A stretch of 64,000 bases of DNA from Psychrobacillus sp044762655 (GTDB lineage: Bacteria; Bacillota; Bacilli; Bacillales_A; Planococcaceae): contig NZ_JBIWER010000005.1 in assembly GCF_044762655.1 (NCBI RefSeq), positions 1 through 64,000 on the forward strand, given 5' to 3'. The position numbers and the translations under genes are program-made. The notes under the pieces were generated by a model. The model ran no database searches, was not told the origin of the DNA, and worked only from the letters and a program-made list of their open reading frames with translations. Shown piece after piece: positions 49,765 through 58,239 of the stretch (its first letter is position 1; each line of letters begins with the position of its first letter).

Positions 49765-50986
49765 CGTTAAAATACTCCTTTGCTGAAAGCAATCCAGTTA
49801 CTAGACGGTCAATATCCTCTTCTGAATTGTATATATAGAAACTAGCACGAGCAGTTGCCACACATTGCAACCATTTCATCAACGGTTGTGCACAGTGATG
49901 TCCTGCACGAACTGCAATTCCACTCATATCTAAAACTGTTGCAACATCATGTGGATGTACATCATCTAAATTGAATGTAACAATTCCTGCACGCTTCGCA
50001 GGATCCACAGGTCCATAGATGGATAACCCATCAATCGCAGACATTTTTTCCATTGCGTAAGCCGCTAACTCATGTTCATGCTTTTCAATTTCATCTAAGC
50101 CAATTTCCTCTAAGAAATCAATAGCAGCTCCAAGACCAATGGCACCAGCAATTATTGGTGTTCCACCTTCGAATTTCCAAGGTAGCTCTTTCCACGTAGA
50201 ATCATACAAACCTACGAAGTCAATCATTTCCCCACCAAATTCAAATGGCTCCATTTTATCCAATAATGCTTCTTTCCCGTATAGTACCCCTATACCAGTA
50301 GGACCACACATTTTGTGACCCGAGAATGCTAGGAAATCACAGTCTAAATTTTGAACATCTAGTTTTAGATGAGGCGCAGCTTGTGCACCGTCCACTACCA
50401 TAACTGCTCCATGTTCATGTGCAATTTGCGTAATTTCTTTAATTGGATTCATTGTTCCTAAAACGTTTGATACATAAACAATCGACACAATTTTTGTTTG
50501 GTTAGTAATTGTTTCTCTAACCTTTTCTAATGAGAGTGTACCATCTGCTTCTAAATCAATATATTTTAATACGGCACCAGTTTTCTTTGCGAGTTGCTGC
50601 CAAGGAATAATGTTGGAATGGTGCTCCATATGCGTAATAACAATTTCATCGCCTTCTTTAAGGTTAGCTTGGCCGTAGCTCTGCGCCACCATATTGATAG
50701 CAGTCGTTGTACCACGAGTGAAAATAACTTCTTTAGTAGATTTAGCATTAATGAATTTACGAACCTTTTCTCGTGCACCTTCGTAACTGTCAGTTGCTCG
50801 GTTACCAAGTGTGTGAACACCACGATGCACATTAGAGTTTTCAAATTCATAATACTTTTTAATAGCTTCAATCACTTGAATTGGTTTTTGAGAAGTAGCA
50901 CCATTGTCTAAATAGACTAATGGATGCCCATTGATCTCTTGATCTAAAATCGGAAAATAGCTACGAATCTCTTTAGTATTCAGCAT
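49754..50986 (-). CDS. sufS: Cysteine desulfurase SufS
   Basis: A 410-aa PLP enzyme (type II NifS) that mobilises sulfur from cysteine as a persulfide. The PLP lysine is in AFSGHKMCGPTG (near 222-233), the cofactor His in THMEHHSNI near 124, and the active-site Cys in VRAGHHCAQP (near 357-366), with the short loop typical of SufS. Its start shares a base with the sufD stop (TAATG), so translation is coupled. Confidence 0.96.
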   Translation of the reverse strand: MLNTKEIRSYFPILDQEINGHPLVYLDNGATSQKPIQVIEAIKKYYEFENSNVHRGVHTLGNRATDSYEGAREKVRKFINAKSTKEVIFTRGTTTAINMVAQSYGQANLKEGDEIVITHMEHHSNIIPWQQLAKKTGAVLKYIDLEADGTLSLEKVRETITNQTKIVSIVYVSNVLGTMNPIKEITQIAHEHGAVMVVDGAQAAPHLKLDVQNLDCDFLAFSGHKMCGPTGIGVLYGKEALLDKMEPFEFGGEMIDFVGLYDSTWKELPWKFEGGTPIIAGAIGLGAAIDFLEEIGLDEIEKHEHELAAYAMEKMSAIDGLSIYGPVDPAKRAGIVTFNLDDVHPHDVATVLDMSGIAVRAGHHCAQPLMKWLQCVATARASFYIYNSEEDIDRLVTGLLSAKEYFNDVF

Positions 50987-52293
50987 TAGCGAACTTTCCT
51001 TTCAATAACCTCCGTCAGCTGTTTCTTCACGCCTTCGATAGGTAATTCGTTTACTACAGGAGCAAGGAATCCATGAATTACTAGACGCTCTGCTTCATGT
51101 TGAGAAATACCACGGCTCATTAAATAGTACAACTGAAGTGGATCTACTCGGCCAACTGATGCTGCGTGACCTGCTGTTACATCATCTTCATCGATTAAAA
51201 GGATAGGATTTGCATCTCCACGAGCTTTTTCACTAAGCATTAAGACACGAGATTCTTGCTCGGCATTAGATTTAGTAGCTCCGTATTCGATTTTACCAAT
51301 ACCATTGAAAATAGAAGATGCTTCATCTTTCATAACACCATGCTTAAGGATATGACCTTCTGTATGTTTGCCCCAGTGAATTACTTTTGTTGTAAAGTTT
51401 TGTTTTTGTTTACCGCGACCTACAACAACCATTTTCACACGGCCTTCAGAATTATCTCCAACTAAGTGTGTTGTATTTTCAGAAATAGTATCACTGTCAT
51501 TCATCATACCTAGTGCCCATTCAAGTACAGCATCACGGCTTGTTACACCACGACGATTAACGTATGTTGTAAATCCTTCTGCTAGAACATCAACCGTACC
51601 AAATGTAACTTTTGAATTATCTTTAGCAATAACCTCCGTCACGATATTAGCTAGCCCTTCTGCATGGTCAACAGTAGATAAGTAGTTCTCAACATATGTT
51701 ACAGAACTATTATCATCCGCTACTAGTAAAGTATGATTGAAAAGTGAAGCTGTTTTGTCATCATGTAAATAAATAACTTGAATTGGTTCTTCTACTACAA
51801 CATTTTTAGGTACGTATACGAATACACCACCATTTAATAATGCAGCATGTAGTGCAGTTAATTTATGTTCAGTGACTTTGACACCATCTGTCATAAAGTA
51901 TTGTTGAACAAGCTCTGAATGATCTCGAACTGCTGTATAAATATCGGTTAAAATAACACCTTTTGCTTTAAGTTCTTCTGATAATGAAAGAAAAGCAGGG
52001 GTATTATTATGTTGAATGTAAATATTTTTTTGTTCATCTGCATTTACAACTGCTTTCACTTCTTCAGGAAGTTCAGCCAAAGTTGTAAATTTACTGCTAT
52101 CTACAGTATGAACTGGAAACTCTGTGAAATTCCAGTTAGTAATTTTTGTTTTGTCTGGTGTTGGCATCGGAAGTGCTTCAAGTTCACCAAATGCTTTTAG
52201 ACGAATTTCTGTCATCCAGCTTGGTTCTTGTTTACCTTCTGAAAAGGAGCGGATATCTTGCTCGGTTAATGCCAATTTTGTTTCAACCGTCAT
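50986..52293 (-). CDS. sufD: Fe-S cluster assembly protein SufD
   Basis: The 435-aa partner of SufB in the SufBC2D complex. The beta-helix core contains GGVFVYVPKNVVVE (near 150-163) and the C-terminal His segment is in EDDVTAGHAASVGRVDP (about 357-373). The N-terminal helical part (EPSWMTEIRLKAFGELEALP) resembles SufB's. It lies between sufC (18 bp upstream) and sufS (1-bp overlap). Confidence 0.95.
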   Translation of the reverse strand: MTVETKLALTEQDIRSFSEGKQEPSWMTEIRLKAFGELEALPMPTPDKTKITNWNFTEFPVHTVDSSKFTTLAELPEEVKAVVNADEQKNIYIQHNNTPAFLSLSEELKAKGVILTDIYTAVRDHSELVQQYFMTDGVKVTEHKLTALHAALLNGGVFVYVPKNVVVEEPIQVIYLHDDKTASLFNHTLLVADDNSSVTYVENYLSTVDHAEGLANIVTEVIAKDNSKVTFGTVDVLAEGFTTYVNRRGVTSRDAVLEWALGMMNDSDTISENTTHLVGDNSEGRVKMVVVGRGKQKQNFTTKVIHWGKHTEGHILKHGVMKDEASSIFNGIGKIEYGATKSNAEQESRVLMLSEKARGDANPILLIDEDDVTAGHAASVGRVDPLQLYYLMSRGISQHEAERLVIHGFLAPVVNELPIEGVKKQLTEVIERKVR

Positions 52294-52311
52294 GCTGATT
52301 CGTCCCCTTTC

Positions 52312-53091
52312 TTATGCTTCTTGTCCAACTGTTTCATCTTCGATTCCTAACTCTTCTTTAATCCATTCGTAGCCTTCAGCTTCTAAACGTTGAGCAAGCT
52401 CAGGTCCGCCAGATTTAACTACGCGACCTTGCATCATTACATGCACATGGTCAGGAGTAATATAGTTAAGAAGACGTTGATAGTGAGTAATTACTAAGCT
52501 ACCGAATCCTTCACCGCGCATTTCATTGATCCCTTTAGATACAACTTTTAATGCATCGATATCGAGTCCAGAGTCGATTTCATCAAGGATAGCGAATTTT
52601 GGTTGTAGCATCATTAATTGAAGAATTTCGTTACGTTTTTTCTCTCCACCTGAGAAACCTTCATTTAAATAACGTTGCGCCATATCTAAATCCATCTCTA
52701 AAAATTCCATTTTGCTATCAAGCTCACGGATAAATTTCATTAATGAGATTTCATTGCCTTCTTCGCGACGTGAGTTAATCGCTGAACGAAGGAAATCTGC
52801 ATTTGTAACACCCGTGATTTCACTTGGATATTGCATTGCTAGGAATAGACCTGCTTGTGCGCGTTCGTCTACTTCCATCGCTAAAACATCTTCTCCGTCC
52901 AATTCGATTGAACCAGAAGTAACTTCATATTTTGGATGACCCATAATAGCAGAAGCTAAAGTAGATTTACCTGTACCATTAGGACCCATAACTGCGTGAA
53001 TTTCGTTCGTATTAATCGTCAAATTAACACCTTTTAAAATCTCTTTACCGTCGATTGCAACGTGTAAATCTTTAATAACTAAAGTCGACAT
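52312..53091 (-). CDS. sufC: SUF ATPase SufC
   Basis: The 259-aa ABC-type ATPase that powers cluster assembly on SufBD. Walker A is GPNGTGKSTL (near 36-45), the signature FSGGEKKRNEILQ (near 147-159), Walker B FAILDEIDSGLDID (near 167-180) and the switch His in VITHYQRLL near 204. It opens the five-gene operon; upstream the region to 53330 should contain the promoter, with TTAAGA and TAGAAT 17 bp apart as a weak candidate. Confidence 0.96.
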   Translation of the reverse strand: MSTLVIKDLHVAIDGKEILKGVNLTINTNEIHAVMGPNGTGKSTLASAIMGHPKYEVTSGSIELDGEDVLAMEVDERAQAGLFLAMQYPSEITGVTNADFLRSAINSRREEGNEISLMKFIRELDSKMEFLEMDLDMAQRYLNEGFSGGEKKRNEILQLMMLQPKFAILDEIDSGLDIDALKVVSKGINEMRGEGFGSLVITHYQRLLNYITPDHVHVMMQGRVVKSGGPELAQRLEAEGYEWIKEELGIEDETVGQEA

Positions 53092-53339
53092 CTAATAACC
53101 TCCATTAAGTAAATACGAATGTATAATCATTCTAATTTATTATCATTCTAATCTTAACCCAAACGATGATGCCTTGCAAATCTTTTGGAGGATATTCTAA
53201 CTAATATTGTAGAATATACAGATTTACTGTATTGCCTTGACATTTACACTAAACTAATAGGTAAATAGTATTCTCCCTTTATTTTCAATAAGTATATACT
53301 AATTGAGAATCGATTTCACTATGAAGCTAGTGAAAACAA
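53092..53339. other. suf upstream region
   Basis: About 250 bp with no CDS. It should contain the suf promoter on the minus strand, but no strong match is present. A perfect 8-bp inverted repeat TTTCACTA-N6-TAGTGAAA lies at 53314-53335, next to the terminator of the small gene to its right; its role is unknown. Confidence 0.45.
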
Positions 53340-53372
53340 AAGAATCCACGGAGTAGTTCTCCGTGGATTCTT
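53340..53372 (-). terminator. Terminator of the small 63-codon gene
   Basis: A perfect 14-bp stem (53359-53372 with 53340-53353), AAGAATCCACGGAG and complement, 5-nt loop, followed by TTGTTTTC on the minus strand. It starts 6 bp after the small ORF's stop. Confidence 0.82.
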
Positions 53373-53377
53373 GTATA

Positions 53378-53569
53378 TTATCCCCTAAATGCCTGGGCGT
53401 CAATTTTTGCTGCTATTTGCATAGACTTTTCATGATCTTCTTGTCGCTTGTTTTCAACTTGCAATCGTAATTCCTGACTTTGTCTCAATTCATCGTACCC
53501 AAAACCATGTACTCCTCTAAATGCGTGGTCCATCTGTTCTGTATAAGGTAAATCGTCCGAACTGATAAT
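53378..53569 (-). CDS. Small coiled-coil protein with ATT start or frameshifted start
   Basis: A 63-codon reading frame, beginning (ATT)ISSDDLPYTEQMDHAF and ending in a helical, charged stretch (DELRQSQELRLQVENKRQ, then QEDHEKSMQIAAK) and AQAFRG. GAGAGGA lies 7-8 nt before an ATT codon at 53569 and a terminator follows the stop, both signs of a real gene. There is no ATG/GTG/TTG at that position in frame; an ATG at 53576 is out of frame by a 4-base CATT/ATTC duplication and leads to a stop after 19 codons. Either translation starts at ATT, or a small insertion has broken the start. I do not recognise the family. Confidence 0.55.
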   Translation of the reverse strand: MISSDDLPYTEQMDHAFRGVHGFGYDELRQSQELRLQVENKRQEDHEKSMQIAAKIDAQAFRG

Positions 53570-53647
53570 GAATCATTCCTCTCTTATTTTGTTTACATTA
53601 TCTATATACCCACCTATTAGAGAGCTAAACATTATATTGCGAAAAAA

Positions 53648-54805
53648 TTACGCTGTTTTGGAAAATTTGTCTACGATGATAGCCAGTGCCCCGTCACCAG
53701 TGACATTTGTCGCCGTTCCAAAACTGTCCTGAGCAATATAAAGAGCAATCATCAATCCTATCATTGCCCCGTTAAATCCAAGCATAGTTTCCAATAGTCC
53801 AAGTGCCGCCATAACTGCTCCACCTGGAACACCTGGAGCTGCAATCATTGTTACACCAAGCATAAATATAAATGGTATAAATGTAGATAACGCAATATCT
53901 TGCCCATTAATAAGCAACACACCAATGGAACATGAGACTAGCGTAATCGTACTACCCGACAAATGGATTGTTGCGAATAAGGGAATAGTAAAGTCAGTTA
54001 CTTTTGCTGAAGCACCTGTTTTCTGTGCCTGTTTTAACGTTACCGGAATAGTTGCTGCTGACGATTGTGTACCTAAAGCTGTAAAGTAAGCTGGCGACAT
54101 TGTTTTCAATAGCTTCAAAGGATTCTTCCCAGTCAACGTACCTGCAGCAGTATATTGTAAAACAAGCATAACCAAATGCAACGCTATAATCATGATAAAC
54201 ACGACTCCAAAAACAGATAATACCTTTGCAACTTGCCCACCGTATGCCATATTCATAAAGATTCCAAAAATATGGAATGGCAATAATGGAATGATGATAA
54301 AGGAAATTACCTTCTCAATAATCTCACTAAACTCTTCAAACGCATTTTGCAAAGTGTTTCCTTTCAATTTGGAAATCCCAATTCCCATGATAAATGAGAA
54401 CACTAACGCCGTCATTATGTCCATCATCGGAGGGATCGGCATCTCAAATAAGCCTCCAATTAGAAATTCCTCAGGATTCTCTAACTTAACACTCTCCTTA
54501 CCACCGATAAGCATAGGTAGTAAATTCGAAGCGACAAAAAATGCGATAAAGCCAGCTACTAGCGTAGATAAATAAGCAACGCCAGTAGAAATTCCTAGTA
54601 ATCTACCAGAACCTTTTCCTAGCTTCGCTATACCTGGAACGATAAATCCAATAATGATAAACGGCACTATAAATCCTAAAAATGCACTAAAAATACTATT
54701 AAAAGTAGCCATTATCTCAACCACTATTTTAGGAACTACTAACCCCAATAAAACACCAGCCAATATCGCTACTACTATTCTCGGTAATAAACCAAACCTC
54801 TTCAC
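53648..54805 (-). CDS. Dicarboxylate/amino acid:cation symporter (DAACS family)
   Basis: A 385-aa GltP/GltT-fold transporter with eight helices and two hairpins. The hairpin-1 serine motif is ALGTQSSAATIPVTLK (near 247-262), where SSSAA is TQSSAA here, and the last helices carry QDSFGTATNVTGDGALAIIVD (split here as QDSFGTATNVTG near 360). It should import an acidic or neutral amino acid or dicarboxylate with sodium or protons. GTG at 54805 has GAGGAGG upstream. The promoter region holds an inverted repeat (54825-54852). Confidence 0.9.
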   Translation of the reverse strand: MKRFGLLPRIVVAILAGVLLGLVVPKIVVEIMATFNSIFSAFLGFIVPFIIIGFIVPGIAKLGKGSGRLLGISTGVAYLSTLVAGFIAFFVASNLLPMLIGGKESVKLENPEEFLIGGLFEMPIPPMMDIMTALVFSFIMGIGISKLKGNTLQNAFEEFSEIIEKVISFIIIPLLPFHIFGIFMNMAYGGQVAKVLSVFGVVFIMIIALHLVMLVLQYTAAGTLTGKNPLKLLKTMSPAYFTALGTQSSAATIPVTLKQAQKTGASAKVTDFTIPLFATIHLSGSTITLVSCSIGVLLINGQDIALSTFIPFIFMLGVTMIAAPGVPGGAVMAALGLLETMLGFNGAMIGLMIALYIAQDSFGTATNVTGDGALAIIVDKFSKTA

Positions 54806-54824
54806 AAAATGTCCTCCTCAAACG

Positions 54825-54852
54825 TACAAATGTATTATTTTGCGCATTTGTA
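54825..54852. promoter_or_regulatory. Inverted repeat at the DAACS symporter promoter
   Basis: TACAAATG (54825-54832) and CATTTGTA (54845-54852) form a perfect 8-bp inverted repeat with a 12-bp spacer. On the minus strand a TATACA -10 overlaps its upstream arm, so a bound regulator could block transcription. The regulator is unknown. Confidence 0.5.
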
Positions 54853-54931
54853 TACTTTAGCACACTCACTTATTAAAGTGAATAGAGAGAATAATATACG
54901 GAATATTTTTTTAATGGAGGGGTAGTTTGAT

Positions 54932-55078
54932 ATGATTATGGGCTATATCCATAATTTTTTGGGCTATATCGTTGAATGTATTGGCTATATTGCATTCTAT
55001 GGACCATTATTGAAGGTTTATGGCTATTCTCTGATATTTATGGGCTATATTAACGGAGCAATGGGCTATCCAACACGA
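54932..55078. repeat. Degenerate 21-bp tandem repeat array with GGCTAT core
   Basis: GGCTAT recurs at 54941, 54962, 54983, 55022, 55043 and 55064, all exactly 21 bp apart apart from one decayed unit near 55003. Because 21 is a multiple of 3, the plus strand has an open frame from ATG 54932 with a heptad of Gly-Tyr-Ile (MGYIHNF, LGYIVEC, IGYIAFY). GGAGGGG lies 9 nt upstream of that ATG, but the frame runs on into the metQ terminator and metQ antisense, so coding is doubtful. The array lies between the metQ terminator and the symporter promoter. Confidence 0.7.
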
Positions 55079-55108
55079 CAAAAAAACAGACATCCTAGGA
55101 TGTCTGTT
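55077..55108 (-). terminator. Terminator of the metNPQ operon
   Basis: A perfect palindrome AACAGACATCCT/AGGATGTCTGTT (55085-55108) followed on the minus strand by TTTTTTTG, 13 bp after the metQ stop. Confidence 0.88.
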
Positions 55109-55121
55109 CTCTCAAATACTA

Positions 55122-55928
55122 TTATTTTACCGGTACTACTGATCCGCCCCACTCACTTAGGATGAAGTCTTGGATTTCTTTAGATTTTAATGCTTCTACT
55201 AAAGCTTTAATCTCTTTACTGTCTTCGTCACCAGATTTTACTGCGATGATATTTACATATGGTGATTCATCTGATTCTTCAATAGCGATAGAGTCTTCTA
55301 ATGGGTTAAGGTCAGCGTCTATTGCATAGTTGGAGTTGATCAATACTGCATCGCCTTCTTCATTTTCATATAACTGAACCATTAGTGCTGACTCATAGTT
55401 AGCGTCAAATTCAAGATTTTTAGGATTTTCTACGATATCTTTAACTTCTGCTTTTGTTTTATCAATACCATCTGCTAATTTAATAAGACCTTTTGCTTCT
55501 AACATAGCAAGGATACGTCCATGATCGGCAACAGAGTTACTCATTAATATAGTTGCACCTTCTGGAAGCTCTTCGATTGAACCGTATTTTTTAGAGTATA
55601 AACCGATTGGCTCGATGTGAATACCGCCAGCGTTAGCGAAGTCATATCCAAAATCAGCTTTTTGTGATTCAAAGTAAGGGATATGTTGGAAGTAGTTCGC
55701 GTCCAAATCACCTGAGTCTAAATCTTTGTTTGGTAGTACATAATCTTGGTAAGATTCTACAACTAGTTCGATTCCTTGTTCTTCAAGGATCGGTTTAACT
55801 TCTTCTAAAATAACAGCATGAGGTACGTTAGATGCACCTACTACAAGTTTGCTACTATCTTCTTCTCCACATGCTGCAAGTGCTAATGCACTTACTGATA
55901 ATAAAGCTCCAGCTAAAAACTTCTTCAT
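55122..55928 (-). CDS. metQ: Methionine ABC transporter substrate-binding lipoprotein MetQ
   Basis: A 268-aa NlpA-family lipoprotein. The signal peptide ends in LAAC with Cys20 lipidated. Family blocks are VVGASNVPHAVILEEVKP (about 29-46), GDLDANYFQHIPYF (about 72-85) and the ligand-contacting NSNYA near 199. It binds methionine (or its sulfoxide) outside the membrane and delivers it to MetP/MetN. It is the last gene of metNPQ, 62 bp after metP, under the SAM riboswitch. Confidence 0.94.
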   Translation of the reverse strand: MKKFLAGALLSVSALALAACGEEDSSKLVVGASNVPHAVILEEVKPILEEQGIELVVESYQDYVLPNKDLDSGDLDANYFQHIPYFESQKADFGYDFANAGGIHIEPIGLYSKKYGSIEELPEGATILMSNSVADHGRILAMLEAKGLIKLADGIDKTKAEVKDIVENPKNLEFDANYESALMVQLYENEEGDAVLINSNYAIDADLNPLEDSIAIEESDESPYVNIIAVKSGDEDSKEIKALVEALKSKEIQDFILSEWGGSVVPVK

Positions 55929-55990
55929 TCTAAAATCTCTCCCTTTTTATCTATTATTTCTATGTGATCGAGTATTCTCGCTAACACCAT

Positions 55991-56659
55991 TTATCGTTTA
56001 TCAATTTTTGTCGTAATTACATCGCCTATCCACTGGATAATAAATACCATGATTAATATAAAGATCGTTGCGACAAATGTTACGTCTGTTCTACCTCTTT
56101 GAAATCCATCTAAGAAAGCTAAAGTTCCTAGTCCGCCTGCACCGATGATTCCAGCCATTGCCGTATACCCGACTAGTGAAATACCTGTAACTGTAATTCC
56201 CGAAACTAAAGCAGGCATTGACTCTGGCAATAATACCTTCCATATAATAGTAGAAGTTTTAGCACCCATTGATTTTGCAGCTTCTAATACACCCTTGTCT
56301 ATCTCACGTAGTGCTATTAAAACCATGCGAGCATAAAATGGAGCTGCTCCGATTACTAAAGCAGGAAATGCTGCATTTGGTCCACGCATTGTACCGACTA
56401 AAAACTTCGTTAATGGGATCAATAAAATGATCAAAATGATAAATGGAATGGAACGGAATATATTAACGAACGCTCCAGTTAACCAATTAGCCAGTTTGTT
56501 GGCCCATGCCTGATGTGGACTAGTTAAGAAAAGTAGAAGACCGAGAACTAGTCCAATAATTGCTGTTAAAATAGTGGATACTGAAGTCATATATAATGTT
56601 TCAAGTGTTGCTTCCCACATTTTAGGCCAATCAACATTTGGAAATAAATCATTAATCAT
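55991..56659 (-). CDS. metP: Methionine ABC transporter permease MetP (MetI)
   Basis: A 222-aa permease with five membrane helices. The ABC-interacting EAA loop is EIDKGVLEAAKSMGAKTSTI (about 116-135), and TALETLYMTSVST-like sequence at the N-terminus starts the MetI fold. The start overlaps the end of metN by 8 bp. It forms the membrane channel for methionine import with MetN and MetQ. Confidence 0.95.
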   Translation of the reverse strand: MINDLFPNVDWPKMWEATLETLYMTSVSTILTAIIGLVLGLLLFLTSPHQAWANKLANWLTGAFVNIFRSIPFIILIILLIPLTKFLVGTMRGPNAAFPALVIGAAPFYARMVLIALREIDKGVLEAAKSMGAKTSTIIWKVLLPESMPALVSGITVTGISLVGYTAMAGIIGAGGLGTLAFLDGFQRGRTDVTFVATIFILIMVFIIQWIGDVITTKIDKR

Positions 56660-57677
56660 TGTTGATCACCTCTGTAATTACTTTTTGTTCGTGAATATAG
56701 CGAATAGCCTCATCCACTAATAATGCATCTCCTTCTAGTTGAAGGATTAGTGTACCAAATGCGCCATTTTGCGTATGTGAAATATTGCCTTGAACAATAT
56801 TCACATCGAGATCAAATTGCTTGATAAGTCTAGACAAAATAGGCTGCACTGTTTGTTCTCCTACAAATCCTAGTTTAATCAGTTTTCCATTTGGATAAAG
56901 CTCTTTTAATTGTTGGATTGTTTGTAGAGCTTTATTGGAATCATTGATCTGCGAAACAAAACGCTTCGTTATTGCCTGCTGTGGGTTTTGGAATACATCT
57001 AAAACGTTTCCTTCTTCTACAACATGCCCTTTTTCCATTACAGCTACACGCCCACAAATTTTTTGGATAACCTGCATCTCATGGGTTATCAATACAATTG
57101 TAAGACCTAATTTTTCGTTAATGCTAACTAATAGATCCAAAATTGAATCAGTAGTTTCTGGATCTAATGCTGAGGTTGCTTCATCACAGAGAAGGACTTC
57201 TGGACGATTGGCTAATGCGCGTGCAATTCCGACACGTTGTTTTTGTCCGCCTGATAATTGAGAAGGATAGTAATGTCCGCGACCCTCTAATCCTACTAGA
57301 TCAATTAGTTCGTTAACTCTTGTTATGCGTTGTTCTTTTGGTACACCAGCTATTTCTAAAGGAAAAGCAATATTCTCTGCAACCGTTCTAGACCATAACA
57401 GATTAAAATGTTGGAAAATCATACTTACCTTTTGTCTTACCTGACGGAGCTTCACTTCATTTATCTTTGTGATATCTTGATTGTTCACAATAATTTGTCC
57501 AGAAGTTGGTTTTTCCAATCCATTTAATAAACGAATAAGTGTACTTTTACCTGCACCACTATAACCAATGATGCCGAAAATTTCACCTTTCTTTATGTCA
57601 AGATTCACCTCTTCAACTGCAACGATCGTACCTTGTTTCGTACTAAATTTTTTCGAAATATTATTTAAACTAATCAT
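56652..57677 (-). CDS. metN: Methionine ABC transporter ATPase MetN
   Basis: A 341-aa ABC ATPase. Walker A is GYSGAGKST (about 38-46), signature LSGGQKQR near 141, Walker B VLLCDEATSALDP near 160, and the C-terminal NIL domain (about 265-340) that binds methionine and inhibits transport when intracellular methionine is high. AAAGGTGG precedes the ATG at 57677. It is the first gene after the SAM riboswitch terminator. Confidence 0.95.
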   Translation of the reverse strand: MISLNNISKKFSTKQGTIVAVEEVNLDIKKGEIFGIIGYSGAGKSTLIRLLNGLEKPTSGQIIVNNQDITKINEVKLRQVRQKVSMIFQHFNLLWSRTVAENIAFPLEIAGVPKEQRITRVNELIDLVGLEGRGHYYPSQLSGGQKQRVGIARALANRPEVLLCDEATSALDPETTDSILDLLVSINEKLGLTIVLITHEMQVIQKICGRVAVMEKGHVVEEGNVLDVFQNPQQAITKRFVSQINDSNKALQTIQQLKELYPNGKLIKLGFVGEQTVQPILSRLIKQFDLDVNIVQGNISHTQNGAFGTLILQLEGDALLVDEAIRYIHEQKVITEVINND

Positions 57678-57701
57678 GTGAATCTTGCCACCTTTCTATC
57701 T

Positions 57702-57736
57702 AAAAAAACCCTCCTGCAAAAGAGCAGAAGGGTTTT
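57702..57736 (-). terminator. SAM riboswitch-controlled terminator
   Basis: A 13-bp stem (57724-57736 with 57705-57717), AAAACCCTTCTGC with its complement and one mismatch, 6-nt loop, then seven T on the minus strand. It lies between the aptamer and metN. Confidence 0.9.
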
Positions 57737-57767
57737 ACGTTATCCATTTTAATAACATTCATCCATT

Positions 57768-57872
57768 CTCTCATTTCCCAAAGCAATTGCTTTGCGTGAT
57801 TTGGCACCATTTCATTTACATGACGGTTGCCGGGCTTCATAGGGCACTTCCCTCCACCTCTCTTAATAAGAG
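57768..57872 (-). promoter_or_regulatory. SAM-I riboswitch (S-box)
   Basis: The minus strand shows all S-box blocks: AAGAGAGGTGGAGGGA, TGCCCTATGAAGCCCGGCAA, CCGTCATG.., then AATGGTGCCAAATC. P1 is closed by CTCTTATT (57872 to 57865) with AATGAGAG (57775 to 57768). S-adenosylmethionine binding should stabilise the aptamer and allow the terminator at 57702-57736 to form, turning off metNPQ. Confidence 0.95.
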
Positions 57873-57907
57873 TGACACTATTTAATTTCTTGGTATATCG
57901 TATGTTA

Positions 57908-58228
57908 TCATAAGACTACTTGCTCGTCAATATTTTTTATCGCATCTAATATAAATGGTACTGATTGGAATGCATATATTTTTTTATATACCGTGCCACC
58001 TTTAGCAATTAGCAAACATGGAACGCTTTCGATTTGATAATCCGCAGCAAAATTTCCCAGATAGTTAATATTTGCTTGGCCAATAGAAAAAGGCTTCATT
58101 TCTTGTACAACTTGCATCATTTTACTAGCAACTTGGCATGTTCCACATAAAGGTGTATATATATATAACATTGTAAGCTGACCACTATTCTTGTTTCTAT
58201 TCCATTGATCAAGAGTCCATTCATTCAT
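57908..58228 (-). CDS. yusE: Thioredoxin-like protein YusE
   Basis: A 106-aa thioredoxin-fold protein with the active-site motif CGTC (PLCGTCQVA, near 27-35) and the cis-Pro segment SVPCLLIAKGG near 67. Length equals that of B. subtilis YusE. It could be a disulfide reductase for a specific partner; none is known. It follows yusF after 11 bp, so the two are co-transcribed. Confidence 0.9.
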   Translation of the reverse strand: MNEWTLDQWNRNKNSGQLTMLYIYTPLCGTCQVASKMMQVVQEMKPFSIGQANINYLGNFAADYQIESVPCLLIAKGGTVYKKIYAFQSVPFILDAIKNIDEQVVL

Positions 58229-58239
58229 ATTCCATCATC

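Noticed and set aside
53221..53260. Plus-strand TTGACA promoter
   Set aside because: A perfect -35 is present but no -10 at 16-18 bp and no gene on that strand downstream.
54932..55165. 77-codon plus-strand ORF with GYI heptads
   Set aside because: Although it has an SD-like sequence, the frame arises from the 21-bp repeats and continues through the metQ terminator into antisense of metQ. I list it as a repeat, not as a CDS.
57685..57885. 66-codon plus-strand ORF
   Set aside because: It is antisense to the SAM riboswitch and its terminator and has no ribosome-binding site.
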